Below, piece by piece: positions 22,563 to 34,489 of a DNA stretch of 64,000 nt. The DNA is taken from positions 13,230,769-13,294,768 of the forward strand of contig CM059624.1 in NCBI GenBank assembly GCA_030435675.1, in the 5' to 3' direction. Under the pieces are notes generated by a model, which saw only the letters and a program-made list of their open reading frames with translations, searched no databases and was not told the origin of the DNA. The position numbers were made by a program, and so were the translations under genes. Position 1 is the stretch's first letter; each line of letters starts with the position of its first letter. This DNA is from Steinernema hermaphroditum. Its lineage: Eukaryota; Nematoda; Chromadorea; Rhabditida; Steinernematidae.

Positions 22563-25470
22563 AATATTACGAGATTCATTGCCTAAAAATTGCTGTGATT
22601 ATAGACCTATAATATCGACATTTCTCGAACCCACATTCATAAAACTACTCCACGAGATTTCCAGTTGTTTACAACGTGCTTCTGAGCGGAAATCAAACTA
22701 CTGAAAGCAGACCTAACACAGTTTTTGGACACCGGTTCCGGCTCGGCTTCGGGTCATTAATCTTCTCTACAAAAATCACCCAATCTCCACACCTCTCGAA
22801 CCCACATTCACAGGGTTCAAGCCTCTATCTCCAAAAATTTACCTAATCTAAAATTAATTTCATTAACGCTCGAGCCGTGGCCCAGTAGTATATACAAGAT
22901 TCCGACCATTCGCGAGGTACGCAGACGACGAGAGAAAATCGAACGCCCTTTGCTCGGATTTCGGATTTCCTGTTCGTTACACTGTGCTTCTGACCGAAAG
23001 TCAACGTACTGAAAGCATGCCTTACACAGTTTTGGAACTGGAAACAAATGGGAACAAGCAAAAATCAAACTATATCTCTCCTGCACACCTCAAACACAAC
23101 GTACTTGGTTGTGTTGTTCTATGTTGTTCTTCAAGGTAATGAATAGACCCAGCACAGAGATTTATGGTCTGGAGTCAGCCTAAAATGCTGCTTTTTTATT
23201 TTTAGTTGGGATATAAAGAAATGGTATTGATGATAATTGAGCAAGACGATTGGTCCTCAAGGACGTAGGATATGTGAACACTTGGGCAAAAATCAACTGC
23301 CTGACTATCTCTCTTGCACCTCGCAAAAAGAAGAAACAAACAACAAACCGGACCAAAGAAAAAGCAGAAAGCACTTATTACGAAAAGCACAAAAATATTA
23401 CGAGACTTATGGGCATCTGTTCTTCACGGTATCAACTTTGTGGTCTGAAGTTAGCCCAAAAGAGCTACTTTTTTATTTTTCATCGATGGCTGATACTAGA
23501 AATAGGCGAGCTTTGGGATCATTGCGCATGAAGATTGATGCTCAAGGACTGCCGCAACTTCTAGAGGAATCGGTTTTTGTCACGCACTCCATCGGAACAC
23601 GCCTCAAGTGGGCGCAAAAGAGCAGATTGAAAGCGAATGGCATTTGCACGCTGCAAATATGGGATTCAACGAAGGCGGAGGAACACAAAAAATTGAACTT
23701 TCTTCAAATTGGCTTATGCTCTTCGCTTATGCGCATTCGAAGTGAACTGGTTTGCATCTTAAAAGCAGGTATACATGGCAAGTTCACTTTAATGCAATGA
23801 TTTTGATGGTATGTAATGAGGGATTTGATTAATCATCACACTCGTTTCAAACGTAACCTGTTTGAATGCAAATAACCGGTCATTTGCTAAAATTTGAACT
23901 AAATTCACTAATTACAGGACGGAAGATTAGGCAAAAATGTGAATGTAACACAACCAACAGCCATTTGCTACCATTCCAACTCATTGTATAAGGAAAAGGA
24001 ACGCTGGGCGAAAATGAGAAATAATTGAAATTAGGAAATATTTCAAAGTTTGAAACGGCTAGGCTACTATCCAACTATCAACCTTCCACTATATTCACAT
24101 CAGCCAAAGCGATTACACTGTCCACCTAGCACTCCAACTGGCTTATCTCGAATCTTCTCTCGTCTTAATAGTTAACGAACATGTCACAACTTGCAACACC
24201 TCTGCAGAATCGGCAATTAGTCACGCAACACCGCACTCAATTCCCGGAAACTCTTCATTCCCTGCTGACTCCTTTCACGGACACGCATTCTATCACGACA
24301 AAAATTATGAATTCACCATGAAAACATGAATTCGCCGAACATCTGGCACATGTACCACTCTTATTGTTGGCATATAAAGCCTCCAAGGGAAAACCTGACA
24401 CTTGCCTAGTCATAGTTTCTATCCACAATTTTCACACTTTTTTGTCACTAACAGAATAATAGGGTAAACAATAGGATCAGAGCAGGAAATCTGATTCGAA
24501 GAGGTTTATGGGGTATAAGATTGACAGCTTTACGGCTTCGAGAGGGTATGTTCATGAAAGAAAGTCGTATTTAATCTTTCAATTCAGGTTCCCATGTCAA
24601 ATTGATCAGTATTGCTCTCAGAATCGTTGATCAACTCTCACCCCTCCTCGAAAGTCTAACAAAAATCATCGGTGGTATGTTAGGATATGCCTGAACACGT
24701 TTGAATTGTCTTGATTCTTCCTTCTACGCCTGATCGTGCAGACAATTTCTACCTTAGTATGTGCCGCTTTAAGCCGGAAATTCAGTTGAGTTCCAAAGTC
24801 AAAGTACCACAAAAGCCCAACAGTGCGAATCGTTGATCAACTCTCACCCCGCCTCCCCCGACCAACATCATCACAAAAATCTACTATGCAGTTTGATATG
24901 TTTTGATATGACAGCTTGGAAGATATAACTGCCCATGCACACGACATGCTATGGACATGGAAGACCGCCTCCTGACCGTGATCGTCATACGGCAACCGCT
25001 GGAGGAGAAAGCTGGCGCGGAGGAGGTCAGAGCAGGGCTACGAGAGGGAGAAGGTCACGGAGGAATACGGTAGTTCAGGGGTAAAGCTGACGTCTATGAT
25101 ATTTTATGATTTGCAATCCTTGTACGGCGCCAAAAATGACTGAAAAAGGGGTGTAGTCCTTCGCCAAAACGGCAAGACTCCAGGAGGTCACGGTGATACC
25201 CACGCTTCTCATAGAAATCGTGATAAGACAATATGTCCGGGACGATCTAAGCACTCTTTAAGAAGATCATATTCATCATTTCCTTCAAAGGACATATCAA
25301 TTCTATCAAAGTCTTATGCGTTATAATACACATAAACAAAATTTATTTTGTGTACCATCTTTGCAGAGTCCTCAATTGTTCACGCACCTTCCCCTACAAA
25401 TCCACATAATCCAGGCTATATCTCGTATAATGCGCGACGAATAGAACCCAAAAGTCAATTAAACAAGCGC
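22563..25470. other. Intergenic with local duplications
   Basis: Local direct repeats occur: GGTCTG.AGT.AGCC... at about 23,165 and 23,440, and CGTTGATCAACTCTCACCCC at about 24,627 and 24,832. A 187-codon frame at 23,237-23,800 runs through one of these repeats and lacks coding character. No gene is supported. Confidence 0.45.
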
Positions 25471-25479
25471 TCGTTACCT

Positions 25480-25960
25480 AAAAGGCACATCGCCAGAGCC
25501 AGCGGCTATGCCTAGATCGCTCGCCCCTCCTCCCCCTTCGCGCACAAATCCTCTCCCTCTCCCGCCCGCGGCACGATTTTCCCGAAGGCCTAGAATGCCG
25601 ACGGCTTGATGCCGCGCAGGAACAGAATAACAGCCCCGCGAGTATCGATCGTGCTTCAGGCTTGTGGCGTCGCCGTCGCCATCGTCGTCGTGGCCATTAG
25701 GCCCTCCGGGTCGCGCGATGTCAACTCTCGCCCGCGTCTTCTTTTCAGAGCGCCGCTCGATCCAAATACGAAGAGAAAGGAAGGAGCGTCTAATCTGCTT
25801 AAAAGCTTGGAAAAATGGATCGCCGGGGAGCGCCACGTGGGGCGTCGAATTAATGACTCCCGGAAGTAGCGATGACGGATAGCGCGCGAGTCGCTAATGG
25901 GCTGACGGCGTCGTGAGGGGAAGATCGAGCCGCCGGAAGGCACGAAAACAATGTCAGATT
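25480..25960. promoter_or_regulatory. Strongly GC-rich non-coding island
   Basis: A GC-rich block well above its surroundings, open in several frames on both strands. The frames are low-complexity (Arg/Gly/Ala) and mutually exclusive. TTAATGACTCC and GCTAATGGG homeodomain-like cores are present. It lies about 0.7 kb before the gene at 26,659. A promoter or enhancer is possible but unproven. Confidence 0.25.
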
Positions 25961-26658
25961 ACGTGTTTGTGTGCCAGGGAAGAGGGAGAAGTCAGAAGCG
26001 TGGCTCGAAGCACATCTCTTGGGATCAGAGCGACCACCGATAATGCAGATTAGTGGGAAATAAGAGAAGACTTGTTCTCGGAGGAGAAGTGTGATAGGCT
26101 CGTGGACTTTATTTCAGATGCTTATATTCCCATCATGTTTTCATACACCGTCAAAAACACAGTTTTTTCGAACGTCGTTTACTCAATGAGATGCTGGAAC
26201 CTCAAGTCCGAGTCTGATCTGAGTTCATTGGAGTTGAATAGAATTAAATCTATTCGGCAACTCTTCTGGAAGGTGGAAGGTTCTTCTGGAAGGTAAATCG
26301 TATAAATCTACTCGAGAGTCATTGAAGACTAGATCTGTGTTGATTGGAGCTGATGACTAGTCGAGATCAGTGATGCATCGTGTTGAATCCGGGCCCGGCT
26401 TAAGCAATCAGTACCTCTCAATCCATCCATGTCCAATCGACGTCCATCCATCCTCCTGTCCCAAACGTCGGCCACCACAGTCCCATTCATGCCAAAAACA
26501 GAAAAATACCAACGAATACGGTGTGATATCTTGCACGGCAAACTGCCGTTTCTTGACCCAATAATTCAATGCTCACACGCAAAAGGTGCATCGGTTCTAG
26601 TCGTCAAAGGTCGACTAATGGCACAACAGTTAACTTGCTATAATTCGAGCACTACGCA

Positions 26659-27534
26659 ATGGATAGTGTTTCTGGAGACTTTGTTCAGCGTGTTATTGAA
26701 AACGTCTCCACGAAGACGCGATTTAAAATTTGCAACACATGCGTATTCGAACGAGAATTGTTAAGCGGCGTATGGGGCTCCTTTGAGAAGTTCTTTGAGA
26801 TGTACACGTTGGAAATCTCAATTTGCGAAGACGGGTTATTCTTTCAGACAGAAATCTATGGAGTCCCCTCGCTGCCTCCGGATTTCTCGTTTTGGAAACG
26901 TCACCGAAGCGCCTTTAGTCACATATCCATCGAGAAGAAAAAACATAAGGATAGGATGCACCCGCTGACGAACGATGCCGTCGAGATCATCGAAAAGATC
27001 CTGAAGAATCTATGTCACAGAGTGGACACATTACACTTGCCGAATTTTGGACTCGCGGAATATCCCGCCATAGCGAGAATTCTCAAAGCGATCCCGGGAA
27101 TGAACGAAATATACGCCCTCTATGTGGACAACTATTTGTGTCCCTTCGTAGAACGCTGGGCTGACTCATTGTCGAAAATTTACATTGATCCCTTCGAAGA
27201 CACTTCCGGGAAGCTGGCGGACAGGATCATCGAGAATCTTTCAACGCGCAAACTTGGAAGCCTGCTACTGAGAGTCCCAAAATCTCGCCCCGATCTATAC
27301 AGGCGATTCCTCAGTGCTGTGTTCTTTGATTCAAGAGCAAAGAGGTGTCATACTAATTACGACTCGACGTTTCGAGATGAGATCCGCGATTTCATCAACA
27401 TATTGGGCGTTTCCGCTCTCAACGATGGTGACCGTATTATTGTGGAGAAGAACGGAATTCGGATCTCGTTTACCGATTGCTCATATGAGTCAAATGCCAA
27501 TGGATGGCACCTCTGGTTCTTTTTTGATTTATAA
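26659..27534 (+). CDS. MDSV-family protein, single exon
   Basis: An intronless 291-codon frame starting MDSVSGDFVQRVIEN and ending WHLWFFFDL. AATAAA lies 24 bp after the stop (27558-27563). It has F-box-like architecture: a short N-terminal helix, then leucine-rich repeats of about 25-30 residues (LCHRVDTLHLPNFGL, MNEIYALYVDNYL, LSTRKLGSLLLRVPK). I see no catalytic motif. The gene at 48,130-49,104 has the same MDSV start, similar length, a single exon and similar helical repeats, so the two are probably diverged paralogues. I associate such proteins with expanded families in Steinernema; that is memory, not a search. A role as a substrate adaptor would be inference. Confidence 0.75.
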   Translation: MDSVSGDFVQRVIENVSTKTRFKICNTCVFERELLSGVWGSFEKFFEMYTLEISICEDGLFFQTEIYGVPSLPPDFSFWKRHRSAFSHISIEKKKHKDRMHPLTNDAVEIIEKILKNLCHRVDTLHLPNFGLAEYPAIARILKAIPGMNEIYALYVDNYLCPFVERWADSLSKIYIDPFEDTSGKLADRIIENLSTRKLGSLLLRVPKSRPDLYRRFLSAVFFDSRAKRCHTNYDSTFRDEIRDFINILGVSALNDGDRIIVEKNGIRISFTDCSYESNANGWHLWFFFDL

Positions 27535-27563
27535 CCTCAATGCACAACTGCATCACTAATAAA

Positions 27564-28400
27564 AGCTGCCCCCTCGCTTGCATCCACTTCAATTAGCCTC
27601 TTCAATGCCAGCACACACTAATGGGATCGAGCTTTACCGGCACAAGTGTAGAATCCCTGGTTGACTATTTCCTGGCATTCAAATAAAATTTATTGCATAT
27701 ATATTTGCAACAAGACTACGTGAGTGTATTATTAGTGCAAAACTTTGCCACTCATGGGTACTCTATGTCGGAAAATACTCAACGTCAACCGGGCAACAAG
27801 GCGACTGTTTCTTTCTTATGGCTTTTCTGCATTTTCGCTCCCCACAATGCTTCTATTTGTGTTTTTTTTTCTGGTCCTTTTGGTCTAGGCAATAAGAGTC
27901 CTCGAAGGGATCAACGTCGACTTCCCAGTGTGTAGGCCCGGCGCTTCATTAAGGAACACGAATAGTTGTGCACAGTGTGGACTGTTTGTGTCCCTTAATG
28001 TGTCCCTCACCATGAGCTCTATCTTCATACACCGTAAAAACGAGCGTCGTCTACTCAGAAAGGCGTAAAAGATGTAGAACTCATATAAAGATGCTAGTCC
28101 CGCCGACCTGAAACCTCAAACCCGAGTCCAAACTGTTGGATCGTCAAATGTCAAATCCGCTCTCCTCGACGACTTTATCCGCCGTGCACCGCGCGGACTC
28201 CGGCCCCAACAGATACACGTCGGCCGTGGCGTGCAGAATGATTCCAAGAAGCACATAGGAGAGGAAGAGGCGTATGACAGAGATAGACAAGAAAGATCTC
28301 ATCTCATTGTAGTGAACGTTCACTGGAATTCGCTAGATGCGGATATCAACAACCAACAAATCATCGAACACTAATTATTCAACAATAAACAAAATAAAAA
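27564..28400. other. Intergenic, no gene seen
   Basis: Contains a diverged copy (about 28,020-28,140) of the block at 26,140-26,230, both with TTCATACACCGT, CGTCGT.TACTCA and ACCTCAA.CCGAGTC. No coding exon is supported. Confidence 0.45.
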
Positions 28401-28410
28401 TATAGAGGTT

Positions 28411-29608
28411 TCAATTCTGGGTCCACAGAACGATGTCGTTCTCGGCGGCCGATCCGGATGCGATGATTCCCAACGTCGGGTGATGGTCGATCGCTCGCGC
28501 GTGGCCTAAAACGCTCATATTGTATATCATACCACCCGCTTACATAGCATTGGCTTACTCCTGTGGCCACCTCTTAATTGAAAATCTTCTCTTTTGTCGT
28601 CAATTGTGCTGAACCCGTAGATCGTGCCGTCTTCTGATCCCACGAGCACATGCGTCGCCTAAATGCAGAAGATAGGTGTTCAATGGAACAAGCGACCTAC
28701 CATTGTATCTGTGATGACGAACGAAGTGGTGCAATAGTAGTCCGATGCACAGCGTCCATTCAATATTTTTCGGATCGTCTTCCCTCTTGAGTCGAAGAAG
28801 TTCACGCGGCCTCTCATGAATCCCGCGGCTAGCGTGTGGTCGCCGATAATGGGCGAGTACTTGACGAAGGTACAGCCGTTGTCCGGGTCGCGGCTACTCT
28901 CTGGAATGTCATGGGGCGCATGGGCGTTCCGGTACGCTGAAACGAAAGGCTTCATTTTCAGAACATCGCTCGTCACTCACCGCCTAAACATTGCACTTCT
29001 CTGTGCATTCTGACGTCGTAGACGTGCACCAGCGAGTCCGAGCAGCCCACGCAACAGAGAAGTCCGTCGGAGCGAAAGGAGATCGACGATATGCCGTAGC
29101 CAGCGGTTTCCAGCATGATGTCGGCTGCGCGCTTTCTTGACCGCATATCCCATGTGCAGATCGTTCCATCACACGACGCTGTCGCCAACAGGCTACCGTC
29201 GGGAGTGAAGGCGAGAGCGGATGCTGGTTCTTTGTGTCCGGTTGCACAAACTTCGGGATCCATCTTCGTGTCGACGTGCCATCCCTTGTGCGTTATACCT
29301 GACGCTGCATACAGCGGGTCCTTGGAGTAATCCTTCACCTGGACGGAAGCATCCCATATCGTGAACTTCGCGTTCATGTGGCCCATGGCGATACGGCACC
29401 CGTCCGGCGTCCACGTGAGGCTAATCGCTGCGCTTTTTGGGTGCAACATTCCCATCGTCCTACATTCATTGATATTCCAAAACGCGACGCTCTCGTCGTT
29501 TGAGGCGGAGGCGAGCACAAAGTGGCACTGTGGGTTGAACACCACACAGCTCACGGGTTCCCTGTGGCCTTTCAAGCGTACCATTCTTTGACGGTTGATA
29601 TCGGTCAT
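28411..29608 (-). CDS. WD40-repeat protein, WDR5-like
   Basis: A beta-propeller scaffold protein. Exons from the 5' side: 29608-28981, 28936-28701, 28658-28571 and 28505-28411, joined in phase. It begins MTDINRQRMVRLKGHREPVS directly after a TTTACAG acceptor, suiting trans-splicing. Repeats show GHREPVSCVVFNPQ with VAFWNI, ISLTWTPDG with FTIWD, GHKEPASALAFTPDGSLLA with TICTWD, ISSISFRSDG with VHVYD, then GRVNFFDSRGK and VGSEDGTIYGF. The last is LRGHARAIDHHP with GIIASGSAAENDIVLWTQN. The final two blades resemble WDR5 (SGSED..., CHP.E.IIASA), but conservation is low and several WD dipeptides are lost. A histone-methyltransferase adaptor role is therefore only a suggestion. Confidence 0.85.
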
Positions 29609-29719
29609 CTGTAAAAACTGAAAAATTAGTCCAAGAATATCATAACGAGAAAAATCGTGGAAAATAGAACTCAAAGCGCAAAACGCTGTACAGACAATAA
29701 TTGTGTCTACGAGACCCAC

Positions 29720-30649
29720 AGCTGTTAGAGTCCGAATTCGAAATTTCCACCCGGTTCGCTCGAAATGCTATTCATGGCGGTCCGATGAGACAGACGGTTC
29801 GATTTCAGGCTGTCTAGACGCTCTGTAAAGAACACAGTTCAAATGCGACACGACCGGTCTAGACGAAGAAAGATAAATAGACACAAACCAGGCGCAAGAA
29901 GAAACAGACGGAATCCAAAAATCACGAGGAAATGTGAGACAACGACAACAAGAGCGGAAGGCATTTCAAAAACGCTTGAATTGGGCGGGAAAACCTATCG
30001 CCCGCTCAGATTTTGTTTCTGCAACATTTCAAAATGAGCGAGCAGGAATGCAAGGAACCATGTCACCCTTATTTTCTCAGCTTTGCATAGTGTCCCGGAA
30101 ATATGCATGTTTGCATTGGTGTACGAAAAAACAGACACATGTCCGCATTTGTTACATTCACAGACAGTAACCACACCCAAAACCACCAATCAACCAGCTG
30201 CTTAATACGTGGCAGTGACATGTAGACAGTGTCTGCAAAGCACGTACAAATGAGACACGCCGCATATTCGTCTGCGACTTTCACTCCAAATCATTCCAGA
30301 CAAACAGATATCATAGATTGGTCGTCACTACCACTGGACAGCACACAAGCCAGAGGAACTCACAAATTTACAAAGTTGGCCAAATTACCTTACGATGAAG
30401 TAGACGTACATGAACATACAACACGAACGATGAAATAAACGAAATAATGTAAAGATAATAATATACTGGTGTCAGGTCAGCCGTCTTGAAGACGTTCTCT
30501 AACAAGACGCACGAGTTCCGTACAATGGTTTTCCAGGTCATAACGGAGTGGATTCCATTCTGCGAGTATTCGAGAGCAATGCGAATTAATCATCAACAAC
30601 TGAAAGCAATGGACAAAATATATCTCCGCAATCTTAGCAGAAAGCTTAC
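29720..30649. other. Intergenic, possible extra 3' exon of next gene
   Basis: On the reverse strand a CTCGCAG acceptor near 30,560 is followed in the right phase by NGIHSVMTWKTIVRNSCVLL, which could continue the tandem-exon gene after its GTAAGC donor at 30,649. The rest shows no gene. Confidence 0.3.
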
Positions 30650-31608
30650 ATCCATATTGTTGATTTCAGCCGGGAGACGAATAGCATCGACTGGTTGACG
30701 GCTACTTTTCATACCACCCGCCATCATGCGATTGAATGACTCCATGAACAGATTCTTTTGAATCTGATGGGTCGCTGGATCAATTCGACCTGAAGCAAGC
30801 CCGATAGTTAACGCACACTTCCCGGTTACATTTACGCTGAATATACTCCGTGAAATCGGATACTGCTGACGACGGTTGCTGCTGTACAGCCTCTTGATGT
30901 GGCGGCAGCTGAGGAGAGTGAACTGGATTTGCTGCAGACTTTTCAATTCGGAAGTTAACTGCTGACGAATCTGTCGCGGCTACCGGAGCGTCAACGCCTT
31001 CACTGCTATTGCCCACGCTTGTCAAAATCATGCGATTGAACGACTCCATGAACAGATTCTGTGAAATACGACGAGTCACTGGATCAACTCGACCTGAAGC
31101 AGACCCATTACTCGCCACACACGGTTTTGGTTGAGCTTACGTTGAATATACTGTGTGAAATCGGATTTCGGTGGCGACGGTAGCTGCTGCACAGCTTCTT
31201 GATGTAGAGGGTCAACTGGATTCGATTCAGACTTCTCAATTCGGAAATTAACCACTGACGAATCTGTCGCGGCTACCGGAGCATCGACGTGTTGACGACT
31301 ACTTCTCATGGAACTTACAATCATGCGATTGAACGAATCAATGAACAAATTCTGCGGAATCCGACGAGTCACTGGATCAACTCGACCTGAAATAAATCCG
31401 TTATTTTCCACACACATTTGGAGTTTTACTTACGTTGGATATACTCTGTGAGATCAGATACCGGTGACGACTGCTCTTGATACGGCGGCAGCTGAGGGAG
31501 CCCAATTGGATTCGCTGCAGATCGCTCACTTCCGATGTTATCCACGTACCATGAGATGTCGTCGGGCAGTCGTCCGTATAGTTCATTTGTGATGGGTGCA
31601 CCGTACAT
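30650..31608 (-). CDS. Tandem-exon secreted precursor candidate with dibasic joins
   Basis: Four exons from the 5' side: 31608-31434, 31386-31141, 31093-30836 and 30789-30650. Exons 2-4 are tandem duplicates. Each starts RVDPVTRR or RIDPATHQ, then QNLFMESFNRM (or LFIDSFNRM), and exons 1-3 end with SDLTEYIQ-type sequence. Every junction splits an Arg codon, so spliced units read YIQ-RR-VDP: a dibasic site at each exon boundary, plus TRR inside exons 2 and 3. That layout is typical of peptide precursors. Exon 1 reads MYGAPITNELYGRLPDDISW and Pro-rich sequence. A hydrophobic stretch (FLLFISLLMFQ) lies just upstream in frame, but the nearest upstream ATG (31,676) is in another frame. The last exon ends NNMD at a GTAAGC donor, so the 3' end is open. 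I do not recognise the family. A repeated peptide hormone or secreted effector is inference. Confidence 0.65.
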
Positions 31609-32031
31609 CTGAAACATCAACAATGAAATGAAGAGAAGGAAACACGCAGAATCAGACTGTCTCGTCTCCGCGCCATTTTAGACAAACCCACCGACACACA
31701 AAAGAACATGCAGAAGGCATGTCTGCAAAGTGTTGTTTACTTCTGCGACAGACACAGACTGTAGCGGAAGCGTCTATATTTGAGTGTTAAAACCTTCCCA
31801 AGAGTTCACCGCGCCTGTGCCGCGTTTTCGGAGAAGTCGCACGTCTGTCGGAAAAGATGCCAACCAGGGTTGAATTACTCGATAAATTGAACTCCTGGAA
31901 CGATAACCCTGACGTGCCAACCTCTCCCTCGCCTCAATTTTAGCATCCCGTCCCGCGGCGACAACGGATTTCTCTGTCGCTAAAATTTTTTGAACCAGAT
32001 CCTATTCGATGTGCTCAAAAACACTATGTCA

Positions 32032-32092
32032 TGCAAGGCGTAACGCCTTTGATTCATGAAGTAAAATCATATATAAATCATATAGCGTTTTT
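32032..32092 (+). repeat. 3' tail of hairpin retroposon family
   Basis: GCAAGGCGTAACGCCTTTGA with a perfect 6-bp stem AAGGCG/CGCCTT around TAA (32035-32049). It is followed by TTCATGAAGTAAAATCAT and tandem ATATAAATCAT units. The body upstream is not clearly recognisable, so the copy is probably 5'-truncated. Confidence 0.55.
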
Positions 32093-32964
32093 TTCATCCC
32101 CGCTAAAGTCCCCCCGTGCGAGCACGCCCGAACGATTACGTGAGAGTGAAAACCCTTTTGAATTTGGAGAGAGCCGACGTCATGCTATCACATGTCTTCT
32201 TAAATGTCAAAACTTGTGATCACCGTTTTCTGCAAAAGTTGGTCATCCTAAGACTGATGACATTTTTCTGACGTGTAGAGTAAATGCTCTCGATGACAAG
32301 AGCAGAAATTTCAATGTGATCTTCATAGCCAGTCCGAGTGGGTAGCTTGGCCATATAGGCCATATAACATCAAAATATATACTGGCTGGAACATTATCAT
32401 CATTTCTAGTACTCAATGTTATCAGTTGAAAAAGTGACCAATGGTGTATCTAGTGAGAGCTTTATCAGTGAGCGTACAAATTGTAAAAACAACAACATAT
32501 GGTCAAGCAAGCTGGAATTATAACCTTCAAATAGGGGCTTTCTGGAATTGATCGTGCTGGATCCAGTAACCCTCCACGCATTAATCCGGCCATCCTGGGC
32601 ATACTAAAACTATATTTTTCGTTTTCACCTGTTTGAATGTAGGAAAGACGGAACAAATATACGCCAGAATCCTATAAACCACAAGTGCTTCCTTTAAAGA
32701 CCGTTTTACGCAGTCATCCGATGAGTGTATCCTTTTTAGCTACAAGTGTGATGTTGCATAAAAATTCATTCCGTTGATCACTCATTTAAGAAGCACAGGT
32801 GAAGAAGGGGGAGTCGGAGCCGGTGTAGGCGGTGTCGGGGTTACAACGATCTGTGCACATGATGATCCCGATGTTCATCAGAAGTGCGCCCGTGAACACG
32901 CCGCACGCGATTGCCGTCAGCTACCAGCATGAGCACATCGAAGAGAATCTCGTTCAAAAAATTT
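32093..32964. other. Intergenic, no gene seen
   Basis: Short frames only. No repeat family or RNA gene was recognised before the gypsy fragment. Confidence 0.4.
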
Positions 32965-33306
32965 TTAAGCACAGTGAGTGCAATCTTTACCACGACGAGC
33001 GCCGTGTACCCGGCACCAGAGCCAATGGATACATAGTGCCACGGGTTCATCGTGGGGTCGGCTTAGCGACAGAGAAATCCGCGGTCGCCGGCTGATATGC
33101 TCTTCTTCCGTGTTGCTAGCGATCACAATATCGTCGAGATAGATAAACGCTGCTGCTGCGATCCCTCTTCGCATTTCTTGCATGGCCTTTTGGAAGGTCG
33201 CTGAGACTGCACGCAGGCCGAAAGGCATCCTTAGGAACTCAAAGAGTCCCATGACGGTGATGAAAGAGGTCTTGTTGACATCTTCTTCTGCGAGTGGTAT
33301 CACCAA
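32965..33306 (-). mobile_element. Gypsy-type retrotransposon fragment, reverse transcriptase
   Basis: The reverse-strand frame contains GLFEFLRMPFGL, ATFQKAMQEM and the catalytic FIYLDDIVIASNT-EEH, the Ty3/gypsy reverse transcriptase palm. The rest of the polyprotein, LTRs and integrase are not seen nearby. The adjacent + strand block ACATAGTGCCACGGGTTCAT occurs at about 33,031 and about 33,311, a local duplication. It is an isolated, broken fragment. Confidence 0.85.
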
Positions 33307-33399
33307 TGGACATATAGTGCCACGGGTTCATCGGGACATGCTGGAGACAGCAGTTAGGATATGCAGAGCCTACGAAGCTCTCGGTTTAAACAAATGCTA

Positions 33400-34017
33400 A
33401 AAAGAACACATCATCGGAGAAGAACCTCTGACTGACTTACGGCATATTGGAGAAACTTCTCGGATAAAGTCCCGGATAATACCGGTCCCAGTATTGGCCA
33501 GCAATGTGCCTACCGAGTGAAATGATTTGAAAGCCGTCCACAGAGAAGTGGAAAATATTTAAATGTGACAAACTGACACAATTCATTTCTGCTCAAAGTG
33601 TATCGAATAGCATTTTCTACCATTAACACAGCGACAAACCATGTGGAGTTGTCAACGGTGCTCGACTCGAGTTCACCCATTCGGAGGCTACTGAGGAGAG
33701 AATGCCCTAGGGACACGGGACTACAGTGGTAATTAGGCTTTATTATAACAGTGTGTTGCATAAAGATAGGGCCACCCTGTTTTTTAACGATTTTGATGGA
33801 AACTATGTCTTTTTGCGTTTGCGCCCCCTAAAATTTCAAAAGTTACCATTAAGTCCGTTTTGAGGAAATATCGGGCTTTTCTTTATGACAATTACCTGAG
33901 AACAGGCGAAAACCACGCAAACCGCCGTTTTCGGCGCCGAAAATTACATATACGTACAAATTAGATAATTTTACTGCTTCTCAGCATCACTTTCCCCTCA
34001 AAACTTAGGACAGCAAT
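33400..34017. other. Intergenic, no gene seen
   Basis: No coding exon or known repeat could be supported. AT-rich toward the right side. Confidence 0.4.
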
Positions 34018-34430
34018 GTGACCTGCACTCTTGTCCGGGTCCCGGAACGATGTGAAATATGGGATTTTCAGCTTGTTCCGTTGCATATCACGTATGATTC
34101 ACGTACTGGTTCCACTTCTTTCATATGCAAGGAAGGAGTCGCATTCTACGATCTCTGCTTACCTGTATTTTTGGCCGCCTACCAGCACACTAAGGATAAC
34201 CCGGCAAATCGGAGTAGATGGCATAGCAGGCAACAATGGCGTAGTTTAAGATTACATGGTACCAGCCGCTGTCGTGGAAGGTTCCCATGCAGAACCAAGA
34301 GTGGGGCACATCGTCAAAGAAAAAGATGTGGCTGATTGTCTTCCCATTTACATTTTTCCACATCCACATTCCTATCATTTGATTTACATAGAAAACATGA
34401 AGTGAACTTACCAGCTATATAAACTTGAGC
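34018..34430 (-). pseudogene. Diverged copy 1 of a duplicated exon block
   Basis: The reverse strand reads HSWFCMGTFHDSGWYHVILN, followed by a stop (...SDLPGYP*) and later a CAG/GTAAGCAG donor. Related blocks lie at 36,830-37,040 and 37,060-37,290, with the same SW.CIGTFHDSG core and the same position of the donor (GTGAGCAG, GTGAGGAG). Upstream, CTCAAGTTTATATAGCTGG is shared with 37,735. This copy has stops in the alignable frame. The family is not recognised, and the + strand also has partly open frames, so strand is uncertain. Confidence 0.4.
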
Positions 34431-34489
34431 TCAGCTCAACTCGACGTCCATATCGATGGTATTACCACTGAAAGAAAGCGTCGGCATAA

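Noticed and set aside
23237..23800. 187-codon + frame as a gene
   Set aside because: It crosses a local direct repeat (23.16 and 23.44 kb), has no splice or start context and no protein-like motif; the length seems accidental.
25474..25950. Arg/Gly-rich reverse frames as proteins
   Set aside because: Several mutually exclusive frames are open on both strands because of high GC; none has splice signals or natural composition.
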